Of a stretch of 64,000 nucleotides of DNA, positions 1-11,005 are shown piece by piece (position 1 is the first letter of the stretch; the number at the start of each line of letters is the position of its first letter). The DNA is taken from the NCBI RefSeq assembly GCF_964355755.1, contig NC_092676.1, forward strand, positions 5,500,288 to 5,564,287, given 5' to 3'. The notes below the pieces were generated by a model. The model was not told the DNA's origin and did no database searches. It was given only the letters and a program-made list of their open reading frames with translations. This stretch comes from Antedon mediterranea. Lineage: Eukaryota; Echinodermata; Crinoidea; Comatulida; Antedonidae. The position numbers were made by a program, and so were the translations under genes.

Positions 1-110
1 TTGACTGAAATAATATAAAAATAATTTAAAATGTATAAAAAAAATAAAAATTGATGTATCGAACATCTTGAATATTGTAATTGTTACTGTACATTGTTTT
101 TACTTTGAAG

Positions 111-182
111 GGGTTTGAGTTATAACCAAATAAGTACATTGCCAGCCAATGTATTTGATAGATTGACAGCACTGACAACACT
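111..182 (+). CDS. LRR exon a (72 nt)
   Basis: Acceptor TTTGAAG before 111 and donor GTAAGT after 182. Reads L-G-L-S-Y-N-Q-I-S-T then LPANVFDRLTAL-TTL: 24 residues in the LxLxxNxIxxLPxxxFxxLxxLxxL pattern. It is identical in sequence to the next exon at 572-643, and the flanking intron is nearly identical too (tandem period 461 bp). Confidence 0.75.
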
Positions 183-3100
183 GTAAGTATTTTGATCATA
201 TTAATTTTTTTGTTTAATTTGGTTTAAAAATAAAAATTAAAAATAATGAATATAATAATGTATATTATTCTTTGTATCATTTAATAAAACCTCTTATAAG
301 AATTAGTAAAATATTTAATATTAACAAATTATGATACCAATTATTTAGACTTTGCTTTAGAAATTATGTCTATGAGAATAGCACTTTCTTATTAGTACAA
401 TAAATTTTTGCCTAATTAAGTATACTCATCAGCATTCACTATGTTGATAATGTCCCTATCATTGACTGAAATAATATAAAAATAATTTAAAATGTATAAA
501 AAAAATAAAAATTGATGTATCGAACATCTTGAATATTGTAATTGTTATTGTACATTGTTTTTACTTTGAAGGGGTTTGAGTTATAACCAAATAAGTACAT
601 TGCCAGCCAATGTATTTGATAGATTGACAGCACTGACAACACTGTAAGTATTTTGATCATATTAATTTTTTTGTTTAATTTGGTTTAAAAATAAAAATTA
701 AAAATAATGAATATAATAATGTATATTATTCTTTGTATCATTTAATAAAACCTCTTATAAGAATTAGTAAAATATTTAATATTAACAAATTATGATACCA
801 ATTATTTAGACTTTGCTTTAGAAATTATATCTATGAGAATAGCACTTTCTTATTAATATAATTTATTTTTGCCTGATTAAAGTATACTCATCAGCATTTA
901 CAATGTAATGTCCCTATCATTGACTGAAATACTATAAAAATAATTTAAAATGTATAAAAAAAATAAAAATTGATGTATCGAACACCTTGAATATTGTAAT
1001 TGTTACTGTACATTGATTTTACTTTGAAGGTATTTGGGGGTGGGGGAGTGGGAGGCCACGAAGGAACAAAATAAGTACATTGGCAGCCAATGTATTTGAT
1101 AGATTGACAGCACTGACAGAACTTTAATTATTCTTGCTCTTTTAATTTGTTTAATTAGTTATTAAAAATAATTAATAAAATAATGTATAATAATAAATAT
1201 TATACATTGTATCATTGTATAATGTAATCAATACATACAGAGTTTAAAAACCACTTAGCATTAGTAAAATATTCAATCATTAGGCCGATCAATAAATTAT
1301 TAAAAAAAATATTTAATACTGTTTTTCAGTCAGTACACCTATACAGTTTTCATCAATTTCTTAATGAAAAATGTGAATGTTCAATGTTTACCAAACAGCT
1401 TGAATATTGTAATTTTACTGTATTGTAGTTTTTACTTTGAGGGGATTCGTACAAAAACCGAATAAGTATTTGATAGTAGTTTGACAGTATTAAACCTGTT
1501 GTTCTGAAGTTTAAACGCTGAAAAAACGACAGAAGAATAGATTCTCTTTCTTGAGCTATACTCGTTCACTTTATTTCTATCCATCCGTTCATCCGGTAAA
1601 CTAAAATACAAACAGAGAAACAATTGACACGGCGCAATGAAGCATGTCCCTAACGTATACTATACGGCCTAACATACATAAATCGCCGTTAACATGGGCA
1701 TACTATCATCATTATGTATATCAAACATAACTAACTCAAAAATAATTAATAAATACAAATTATATAATGTAAGTACCTGATACTAGGGCTCACTTAACAA
1801 GATTATGTCTCCACACTGAGCATTAAAGGTGTACAACAACGTTAATACAACGTATCGCCTATTGTGTACAACTTTGATACCATGAACAGAGACTACAACA
1901 AACCGTAGCCTAAATTACTTATCAAGGTATAAAGGTGCGATGTACATACATAACACCTGGATCTTGATCATAATAATTGTGTTGTTTAATTTGTTTGAAA
2001 ATAAACAATGTTTGGTAGTAAAAGTTGACATATCGAACAGCTTGAATATTGTAATTGCTACTGTACATTGTTTTTACTTTGAAGGGATTTGGGCCGTGAC
2101 GAAATAAGTAAATTGCCAGCCAATGTATTTGATAGATTGACAGCACTGACAGAACTGTAAGTATTTTACTCATATTAATTTCTTTGTTTAATTTGGTTTA
2201 AAAATAAAAATTAAAAATAATGAATATCATAATGTATATTATGCTTTGTATCATTTAATAAAACCACTTATAAGAATTAGTAAAATATTTAATATTAACA
2301 AATTATGATACCAAATATTTAGAATTTTCTTTAGAAATTATGTCTATGAGAATAGCACTTTCTATTAATATAATTTATTTTTGCCTGATTAAAATATACT
2401 GATCAGCATTTACAATGTAATGTCCCTATCATTGACTTAAATACTATAAAAATAATTTAAAATGTATAAAAAAAATAAAAATTGATGTATCGAACATCTT
2501 GAATATTGTGTACAACTTTGATACCATGAACAGAGACTACAACAAACTGTAAATAGCCTAAATTACTTACCAAGGTATAAAGGTGCGATGTACATACATA
2601 ACACCTGGATCTTGATCATAATAATTATGTTGTTTAATTTGTTTGAAAATAAACAATGTTTGGTAGTAAAAGTTGACATATCGAACAGCTTCAATATTGT
2701 AATTGCTACTGTACATTGTTTTTACTTTGAAGGCATTTGTACGATAACCAAATAACTAAATTGCCAGCCAATGTATTTGATAGATTGACAGCACTGACAA
2801 CATTGTAAGTATTTTACTCATATTAATTTCTTTGTTTAATTTTGTTTAAAAATAAATAATAAAAATACTGAATATAATAATGTATATTATGCTTTGTATC
2901 ATTTAATAAAACCACTTATAAGCATTAGTAAAATATTTAATATTAACAAATTATGATACCAAATATTTAGAATTTTCTTTAGAAATTATATCAATGAGAA
3001 TAGCACTTTCTATTAATATAATTTATTTTTGCTTAATTAAAGTATACTGATCAGCATTTACTATAAAAATATTTCAAAATGTATATGAAAAATACAAGTT

Positions 3101-6100
3101 TACATATCAAACAGCTTGAATATTGTAATTTCTACTGTACATTGTTCTTACTTTGAAGGGTTTTGAGCGGGAACGACATCCGTACATTGCCAGCCAATGT
3201 ATTTGATAGATTGACAGCACTGAGAGAACTGTAAGTATTTAGATCATATAAATTTCTTTGTTTAATTTGGTTTAAAAATAAAAATTAAAATAATGAATAA
3301 AATAATGTATAGCACTGTAAGTATGCATTTCTTTGTTTAATTAGTTATTAAAAATAAATAATAAAATAATTTATAACAATAAATATTATACATTGTATTA
3401 TTTTGTAATGTAATCAATACATACAGATTTTAAAAACAACTTAGCGTTAGTAAAATATTTATTCATTATCAATACATTCATTTAATTAAAATATTATTAC
3501 TGTAATTGATAGTTTTTAAAGATATTTAATGATAGGCCTAATGGTAATAAATACACAAACATTTTCAAATATATTTTGTCTATAAATATTCCCTAATTAA
3601 AGTACTCATCAGTATTTACTATGTAGATAATTCATTGACTAAACGATTATAAAAAAATTAAATAATAATATAATATAATCAAGATGATGCTCATTTCTTT
3701 CACAAATGCTTTATGGAAATATATTATTAATGTTTATACCTTAACCGTATAATATAAGTTTGTTAATATTATACAGAGGTCTAAATTGTATGTTACTGTT
3801 GTACAAAAACAATAGGAGCTTAATTGTTTAAAGATCCATTATTCATTCATATGATTTATTCATGGTCAAAAAGAGTAAAATAAAGTATTTGAAATTATTT
3901 TCTATTGTTCAAAGTTAAAAATTCACAAACAAATATAAAAATAATTTAAATATTATTAATTAGTCTTAATTTAAACAGGTTAAAAATTATTATATTACTA
4001 AAAATATTAAGATGCACTGCACTCATTGTTAAAATATGCTATAGAAATTGTGTCTATGAGACTTTCCTATTTTAACATTATAAGTATCAAACAGCTTGAA
4101 TATTGACGTTTTACTCTACATGTTTTATACTTTGAAGGTACTTATTTGGTAACCAACTAAGTACATTGCCAACCAATGCCTTTAATGGTTTGACATCGTT
4201 GACAAAACTGTGAGTGTTTTTTGTATGTTTACAATAAAGTTGTTTATAATGTAGATCCAGCAGGGTAATCTATACATTTTACAAGGTGCCTTTTTGTCAT
4301 CTCAGGTATAGGCCTGTTAAGCCAACTCAGTCTGGGCCAAATCGGTTCGACAGACATGATTTTAAAGGCTGGACTAGTTTTGTATAGTCAGACCTGTTTT
4401 GGCCCTGGATCAACTTTGCGTTTTTGCGCAATTATGCATACTTACACTTCATTCACCACTGTACTGTTAAGCAGAATACATTTTACTTACCCGTTTTGGT
4501 ACTTTTTAAAATTATTTGTTCATCGCTATGTACATGTGGAAACTAAATACTTTTCAATAGTTGCAAATATTATCAAATTTGATCATGACAATTTATTAAG
4601 TTGATAATAATATAAAAACATTAGTTATATATAAATACAAATAAAAACAGACCATTATTAACATGGGTCCTAGTTAAAAGTAATACTTGCCTCATTAAAT
4701 TCAATATGAAAAATAAAGTTGATTTATCTATCAAACAGAATGGATATTTTAATTCACTTTCTATGCATTTTCTTTAAAGGATATTTCACTGTGAACAAGA
4801 TATTACCGGGGCTAGTTGCCAGTAAGTATTTTGTGCATACATTTATGAATTTTTCGATTAATATGTGACTATAATGTAAATATCCATGAAATTATTATAT
4901 CATACAGTTGTTTAAAATTCAATTCAATTGTGATATTGGTACTAATCAACTGTTAGCTTTCTCTAAAAGTTTGTATATTTTTATACCAATTTAAACACAG
5001 GGCTATAAATAATGTCACCAAAAAATAAACTTATAGATTTTGCACCCAAGCGCCACACTCTGCATCCGCCCCTGCCAATACATTGTTAGTATTATTTTTG
5101 TTAATAATAACAAATGATAATACAGTACAGTATGCAACAGGAATCGGATTATAAACATTGTCACGATATTTTAAATAATCATGTTTTTAGGATGTTCACT
5201 TAATTTGTATTTTTGATTGCAAAAATATAGTTTATAATTTACTTCATACTGTGCATTCTTTTTCAAGTGAAACAAATCAAATAAGTACATTGGAAGCCAA
5301 TGCATTTAATGGTTTGAAAGCATTGCAAAAGCTGTGAGTATTTGTTCTTTCAATTTGTTTTTACTGGTATACACACTTTTATTTCAGAATGTTTGTGAAA
5401 TAATTTTCCAGATCAAAAATACACTTTTATCATTCATCAACTTGGTGTAGTACTGTAAATCTCAGTTCTCCAAATATAAATCAGTCAATATTTGTTTTAT
5501 AATATACAGATACCTAATACATAGATTATAGTATGTGGCTTATTTTGTCTCATAAAACTTGCTTCATCCATTAACTCAAAGTAACCTACAGTACTTCAGT
5601 CATGTCTGTTTATCTTGTGCTCTTTGAATTATAAATGTAGTCAAATGGCCAATCTTAGCTGTTTTATAAATTGCAGTTACCTTTTATATACACACAGCAC
5701 CAGCAAAGTAACAGGCCTAGAAAACAAAACAAAACAAATTAAAAATAAAAGATCTTTTTTCCTGGAAGATTTATGAATTCTCAATTATGTTTATGTCCCA
5801 TAATGATAGTTGAACTATCATCTGCTTTTGACCAATCAGAAGACTTGAATCTTTGAATGTGATATATAATAAATAAATAAAATAAGCAGAAAATATATTT
5901 CTACATTCTTTCCTTCTTCGGAGTGACACAAGTGAAACCAATAGATTGTGATAATTTGATCTTGAGAATAGTTATTTAAAAGAAAAAAATCAATTTTGTA
6001 ATTATTTTATAATACTTTCATTGATTTACCTTGAAGGTGGTTGACCGATTTCAAGATAAGTACATTGCCAACCAATGCCTTTAATGGTTTGACATCGTTG

Positions 6101-9100
6101 AAAGAATTGTGAGTGTTTTTATGTTCATGTTTATACCGTAAAGTTTTCCATAATTTAGATTTAGCAGTGTTCAGCTAGCTTTTAAAAACATATTGTGCCC
6201 ATGAGGATAACTCTTTCCTTATTTTAACATATCAAACAGTTGAATTTTGAATTTTTACTGTACATGTTCTATACTTTAAAGGCGTTTAGATGGTAACCAA
6301 CTAAGTACATTGTCAACTAATGTCTTTAATGGTTTGACATCGTTGACAGAACTGTGAGTGTTTTTTCATGTTTACCATAAAGTTGTTTATAATGCACATC
6401 CAGTAGAGTAATCTATACATCTTTTTACCTTTTTTTAGTCGCGTGCAAACGTGACTCTACAGCTCACTATGTCAGTGGGTCAAATTTGAGTACGTGAAAG
6501 GCCTTTTGGGAGGTTCGTGTGATCTCCAGTTAGCCTATCATTTCCAAAATTACTGTAAAAATTATATTCATTGTCATTTAGGTAGTTGGTTATGGGATTA
6601 TAAATACAAAAAAGATACCTTTATTGTCAAATAATGTGCATCTGTTTATGGACGATGTATTTGTGTTTGACACTGCTTAAATTTAAAAGCATTCAGGCTT
6701 TTGACAATAATTTAAAGTTATATAAAAAAGAAAGTAGGAAGTGACAGTTTGGCTTCTGTAACTATAAATTTAAAATTACCAGGATTTTAACATTGTTAAT
6801 GGTTTCTGTAAATGTTTAGATATAGAAATTTGAACATATATTATAATTATGTCTAAATGGATGTGGAAATTGCATAATTTAACTTTTGAAAATTATTTAT
6901 AAGGTCTATTTCGTAGTGTCATCTCCATATACTTTCAGTACGTCTACTATCTACTTAGAAGCAGGAATGCTTATTTATTTTGAATGTCAATTATGTTGCA
7001 AATACAATGTATCCATTCATAAAGTGATTTTGTATTACTAACGGTAGTTATTTATTTTCAATAAAGCTAATATCTAATTTATCTTTTTTACAGGAATTTA
7101 GATAACAACATTATAACTACCATAGACCCAGATGCATTTTCTTCTGTTGCTTCATCACTTTCAATTTTGTAAGTTAACATTATGTTATTTTGCATGTCTA
7201 TAACACATACTTAGGCTTAAAAAAATGTTCCTTTGCTGTCATCCGCCCTCCCCTTAATTATCGAAAAAAAAAAATTAGAGACGGACAAAAAAGGAGTTAT
7301 TTTTTTCGTTGAGGGCGCTTACGCAATAAAATCTTTACTACTAGTTATCGATCCGTACCTGAGGATACTTGACTCCATTACAATTGCAATATAGTGCAAT
7401 GTGTATTTATTAAGAAATGCTAGTGTTAGTGGTTATTAAATATTAAATAATGAAGGAAAGGGTGAAACAAACATTAAGTTCTAGAAAAAAAGTTGATGAA
7501 TGGAAAACCACCTTACAGTTAAAAGATGATATTGTTGGCAACTCTGATAATTCTTGTACATTTGTGCTATGTTAACAATGTTTAACTTATTTTGAATTTG
7601 TTGTTTTTTAGAAAGCTAAGAGGCAACAAGTTACAGGTGTACAGAGATAGAACATTTCAGCAACTCATAGGCTTAAAAGAATTGTAAGTAATGATAGATC
7701 CCACACAATTTTACATAGTTTAGGTTCAAGACTGTGTTTCGGCTTAATATTAGTAAAAAGAGAAATATTTTGGCACATATAGCATTTCATAGGCATACTA
7801 GTTGAGCTTAAAACACCGACTGGTGGGCTGACATAAAAAAAGACAAGACTAACAGACTTTAGACAAGTCTAAATTTTACAGATACGTCTGTGTAAAGTAT
7901 GAATGTGATTTTCTGCAACTCCAGTGATTTATTAACTTAATAGGCATTTTGATAATGATGATATAGTTGGAGGTATAATTTTTGTTGATTATGTTTAATT
8001 AGAAATATCCTAATATTTCATTAAATTTCAATTAAACAGAATTAACTGAATAAGATAACTAAGTGATTCTGGTAAATATTTTATTTATATAAATTATTGG
8101 TATTTTTTTTATCTGTGTAATATTTTAATGATGAATTATATCAAACACATATCTTTAAATTAGTTGATTATTATCATTGATAAAGTGAAAAATTAGCAAG
8201 GACAAGTTTACTGATTTTATTTATTTTAAGATATGTTTTAAGCTCTGTCTATATACTATCAAACTGATTTGACGAAAAAGTGTGATTTGCCCAAATATGG
8301 TGGTGATATTCCCAAATATGGTAGTGATATTCCCAAATATGGTAGTGATATTCCCAAATATGGTAGTGATATTCCCAAATATGGTAGTGATATTCCCAAA
8401 TATGGTAGTGATATGACATCATCATGACCATATATGAGCATATCACATTTTTTGTCACATAAAGTTTGATACATGCAGACGGAGCTTTAAAATAGTCAGA
8501 TACCTTCTTGAAATACACAAATGCGCTACTAGATTTCTGTTTAAGTAACAAGAGCACCTGCTAAGTCCCGCCCGTATGAATTTTATAATTTTTTTGAACA
8601 TAAAAATCAAAAGAAATTAGAAAAGGTTTCATCTTAGAACTTAATAATAACAATTCACACTGTGTTGTTCAAGATCAATCAAATCACATCATGATCAGTA
8701 AGGGCAATTAATAACAATTTTATTTTTCTATTTGATTATAATTTTCACCAAAGAAAGTGTAAATATTGCCTTTAATTTTTAATGAGATACACCCAACTTA
8801 TACTTATTTTGCATTTATTTCCTTTTGTGTTTATTCATTCGTTAAATTAGTTTAGTTGCCAGCGGGTATTTCAAGAAACGCATTGAAGGGTAACATGTAA
8901 TTCTAATTTCTGAATGTTGGTACAGGACTATTTAAAACCTATCCCAAAATATAATAATAGTGTCCTTTAAGATACAACAAAAATAATAACTAAACAGTAA
9001 TTATTATGTTGCTTTATTTACTTTGACTCTTACAGGTACTCTGATTTCTCAAGTCTCTGTTGCCTCGTGGGCGCCATCGATGTCTGCGAGCCTTCAGATG

Positions 9101-10050
9101 CATTTTCATCGTGTGAAGACTTGCTAAAAAATGAACTTCTCCGTGTGTTGATGATGATTATCGGGTTATCTTCGGTCATTGGGAATGTTGTTGTTATCGT
9201 TTCACGAAAGTTTAAAAAGGATAATGATTCAGGTAACAATGTTAATAAGGTCCAAACCACACTAATTACTAATCTTGCCGTGTCTGACTTGCTAATGGCA
9301 GTCTACCTGATCATCATTGCGAGTGCGGATATACACTTTCGTGGACGGTACGCGACAGCTGCAAGGAATTGGAAGAGCAGTTTTCTTTGCAGCTTTGCCG
9401 GGGCAATTTCTACTATCTCTGGGCAATGCTCAGTGTTTACACTGATGCTGCTGAGTGTGGATAGAGCTATTAACATTGTTAATCCATTTAGTACGAAACG
9501 CCTCAATCGTACAAAATGTAGAATCATTATCGGCTTGGCATGGCTATTTTGGATTGTGCTGAGTTTTCTTCCAATAACAGATATTTCATATTTTGGGGAT
9601 AATTACTATGGCAAAGAGAGTGTGTGCCTCGCTCTGCCGCTGACAAAGAGTCATTGGCAAGGCTGGGAGTATGCAGTCGCCATGTTTGTTGTATTTAACA
9701 GCATCGGGTTCATTGTAATAACAGTGAGCTACCTCGTAATCTTCTTATCGGTAAAGAGATCGGGGGCCACTGTCAATAGACGACAGATGAGGAAGGAACA
9801 GTTGAAAATGGCGAGGAAACTAGGCTTAATAGTTTTCACAGATTTCTGTTGCTGGGGTCCGATTATAGTAATGGCAATTGGTTCTGAGATGGGTTGGATG
9901 ACGATTCCTGATGAAATATATGTTTGGGCAGCGACATTCATCATCCCCATCAACTCCGCAGTCAATCCTTATCTTTACACAATTGCTTATATGTTTAAGT
10001 GCAAAGTTCGTCAACCGGCAGTTGTACAGATTCCACTTAATACATTGTGA
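111..10050 (+). CDS. LRR-containing GPCR, relaxin-receptor/LGR type (5'-partial)
   Basis: Rhodopsin-family receptor with a leucine-rich-repeat ectodomain, acting at the plasma membrane. Supported coding exons: 111-182, 572-643, 2085-2156, 2733-2804, 3159-3230, 4138-4209, 5268-5333 (short, doubtful), 6037-6108, 6282-6353, 7094-7168, 7612-7683 and 9036-10050. Every LRR exon is entered and left in phase 2 with an AG acceptor and GTAAGT or GTGAGT donor, and together they translate as consecutive 24-residue LRRs. The last exon carries a cysteine-rich hinge and seven transmembrane helices ending in NPYLYT. The FTDF at TM6 and the LRR-hinge-7TM order are typical of LGR/RXFP receptors. The 5' end (signal peptide, any LDLa module, earlier LRRs) lies outside the window. 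Ligand unknown. That all array exons belong to the same transcript is inferred from strand, phase and order. Confidence 0.85.
572..643 (+). CDS. LRR exon b (72 nt), duplicate of exon a
   Basis: Same 72-nt exon as 111-182, with the same acceptor and donor, 461 bp downstream. Very recent tandem duplication. Phase 2 on both sides, so its presence or absence keeps the frame. Confidence 0.75.
1030..1123 (+). pseudogene. Decayed LRR exon c
   Basis: Matches the 3' half of the LRR exons (AATGTATTTGATAGATTGAC) and the acceptor side. A 22-nt G-rich insertion (TGGGGGTGGGGGAG...) breaks the frame, and the donor GTAAGT is changed to TTAATT. It cannot be spliced as a normal LRR exon. Confidence 0.7.
1440..1510 (+). 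pseudogene. Decayed LRR exon d
   Basis: Residual match to the cassette (ACTTTGAGG...AATAAGTATTTGATAG). The acceptor AAG is changed to GAG, the segment encoding LPANV is deleted, and there is no donor at the expected place. Confidence 0.5.
2085..2156 (+). CDS. LRR exon e (72 nt)
   Basis: Acceptor TTTGAAG, donor GTAAGT. Reads L-D-L-G-R-D-E-I-S-K then LPANVFDRLTAL-TEL. The upstream intron from about 1861 is nearly identical to that of exon f from about 2509 (period 648 bp), but the first 28 nt of the two exons differ strongly. Confidence 0.78.
2733..2804 (+). CDS. LRR exon f (72 nt)
   Basis: Acceptor TTTGAAG, donor GTAAGT. Reads L-H-L-Y-D-N-Q-I-T-K then LPANVFDRLTAL-TTL. It is the 648-bp duplicate partner of exon e. 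Confidence 0.78.
3159..3230 (+). CDS. LRR exon g (72 nt)
   Basis: Acceptor TTTGAAG, donor GTAAGT. Reads L-V-L-S-G-N-D-I-R-T then LPANVFDRLTAL-REL. The 3' half is identical at DNA level to exons a, b, e and f. Confidence 0.78.
4138..4209 (+). CDS. LRR exon h (72 nt)
   Basis: Acceptor TTTGAAG, donor GTGAGT. Reads L-Y-L-F-G-N-Q-L-S-T then LPTNAFNGLTSL-TKL. It belongs to a second sub-family of cassettes shared with the exons at 6037 and 6282. Confidence 0.78.
4780..4813 (+). pseudogene. Truncated LRR exon remnant i
   Basis: Preceded by the cassette's intron end (ACAGAATGGATATTTTAATT...TTTAAAG). The sequence then diverges and reaches a GTAAGT-like site near 4813 without an LRR core. Probably an internally deleted exon. 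Confidence 0.4.
5268..5333 (+). CDS. Short LRR exon j (66 nt)
   Basis: Acceptor TTTTTCAAG, donor GTGAGT, phase 2 kept. Encodes T-N-Q-I-S-T-L-E-A-N-A-F-N-G-L-K-A-L-Q-K-L but is two residues short in the beta-strand segment (22 instead of 24). It may still be used or may be decaying. Confidence 0.5.
6037..6108 (+). CDS. LRR exon k (72 nt)
   Basis: Acceptor CTTGAAG, donor GTGAGT. Reads L-W-L-T-D-F-K-I-S-T then LPTNAFNGLTSL-KEL. The next exon starts only 245 bp downstream. Confidence 0.78.
6282..6353 (+). CDS. LRR exon l (72 nt)
   Basis: Acceptor TTTAAAG, donor GTGAGT. Reads L-R-L-D-G-N-Q-L-S-T then LSTNVFNGLTSL-TEL. Confidence 0.78.
7094..7168 (+). CDS. LRR exon m (75 nt), single copy
   Basis: Acceptor TTTTTTACAG, donor GTAAGT. 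A 25-residue LRR (L-N-L-D-N-N-I-I-T-T-I-D-P-D-A-F...LSIL) that does not share DNA identity with the amplified cassettes, so it belongs to the stable membrane-proximal part of the ectodomain. Confidence 0.82.
7612..7683 (+). CDS. LRR exon n (72 nt), single copy
   Basis: Acceptor TTGTTTTTTAG, donor GTAAGT. Reads L-K-L-R-G-N-K-L-Q-V-Y then RDRTFQQLIGL-KEL and splices in phase to the 7TM exon at 9036. Confidence 0.83.
8239..8489. mobile_element. Palindromic MITE, family M1, with internal 21-bp array
   Basis: Ends are inverted copies of AAGCTCTGTCTACACTATC. The inner part is a tandem array of about six CCCAAATATGGTAGTGATATT units (8290-8412). Non-autonomous DNA element in the last GPCR intron. 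The two long open frames across it on the minus strand come from the repeat and are not a gene. Confidence 0.85.
9036..10050 (+). CDS. Terminal 7TM exon of the LRR GPCR
   Basis: One 1015-nt exon after acceptor CTCTTACAG. It completes a Leu codon split in phase 2, then encodes a Cys-rich hinge (CCLVGAIDVCEPSDAFSSCEDLL, spaced cysteines) and seven hydrophobic helices. TM1 has GN (IGNVVVIV), TM2 has NLAVSDLLMA, TM3 ends SVDRAINIVNPF, TM4 has the conserved W, TM6 has FTDFCCWGP and TM7 has NSAVNPYLYT. The C-tail after NPYLYT is only about 24 residues. The E/DRY motif reads DRA. TGA is at 10048-10050. Two Cys (after TM2 and in ECL2) can form the usual disulfide. The GTG at 9067 is inside the exon and is not a start. 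Confidence 0.93.
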
Positions 10051-11005
10051 TTTAATTATTTATTGTGCAAATCTATATTTTAGCGTTTTGCTTATGACAT
10101 TTTCATCTATAGTATTCATGTGATCTTTTGCATTTAAATAGAAGTATTATATATTTGATAACAGTGATTTCACTTTAAATTGTTACATTAGTAGATTAAG
10201 TTTATCTTATAATAGTTTAGTTCCTCCCCATATCGACATTTTTTATTTCCAGTCGTCCTCTTTTTTGTCGTAGTTGATGTGTTTGTGTTGTAATTGTCTT
10301 ATGTTTCTGTTAACCATGCTAAGTGGCTGGCGGGTTTGTTTCTGCTGTTGTTTTTCGTTTAAAAGTTAAAAATAAATAAATTGTAGTTCATATTTTTGTT
10401 AGCCGGTCTACATAGACTAATCTGTGTCAAATCTATAGGTCAGTTTGCTTATTATATATTGACTGTTTCATACATAATTATGATAAGTTATTCATTATCT
10501 TTCTCAATCCTGTCGATTTGACATCTGTTAGCAAACGATATTTTGTAACGTTACATTTCAATCTTATATTCATATCTAAAGTTACGGAGAATAACATATA
10601 ATGTATAGCATAGTATCAACCAATTTTGTTGTCAAAAATAGGCCTTCATTTAATTGTTTTGACCAAAAAAAATCCTTATATCATTTCAACAAAATAATAT
10701 TCGTTAAAACTGCATTTTGTATATATTATTTCTGTAACCAATTTCTATTTTAAACATTTTTTTTAACGAAATGGCTAATTTACAGAATGAAAAAGCACAT
10801 GGAAAGTTGATGTGTGAAAAAGATTTAATAGCTATATTTAGATATAACTTTCAATGCAATTTATTAATGTTTTAAATATTAAATGATTATCATTACGTAA
10901 CGATTTAGTGAAGTTTGAAGAATGTAGTTTGATAATGCTATATTATATGTTAAGATTTTGTATTCATTATTCATTATGCTGTTTGACTTTTGTATCAAAT
11001 TTTCA
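10051..11005 (+). other. GPCR 3' UTR and AT-rich spacer
   Basis: No gene seen. AATAAATAAA at 10371-10380 is a possible polyadenylation signal for the receptor, about 320 bp after its stop. Confidence 0.4.

Larger units (their letters stand above)
1..3230 (+). repeat. Tandem array of LRR-exon cassettes (~430-650 bp units)
   Basis: Units made of one LRR exon plus flanking intron recur with start-to-start spacings of 461 (a to b), 458 (b to c), 648 (e to f) and 426 bp (f to g). Shared intron words include CCAGCCAATGTATTTGATAG, TTTGTTTAATTTGGTTT and GAGAATAGCACTTTCT. Copies a and b are almost identical over the full unit. E and f share a longer 648-bp unit containing the GTGCGATGTACATACATAAC block (1935 and 2586). 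More diverged relatives continue to about 6353. Confidence 0.85.

Noticed and set aside
8249-8557. Repetitive YHYHIWE / LPYLGIS minus-strand proteins
   Set aside because: Translation of the 21-bp array inside an M1 MITE; no homology and the same array occurs elsewhere.
9067-10050. Intronless GPCR starting at 9067
   Set aside because: The codon at 9067 is GTG inside an exon that begins at 9036 after a good acceptor; the upstream LRR exons join in phase.
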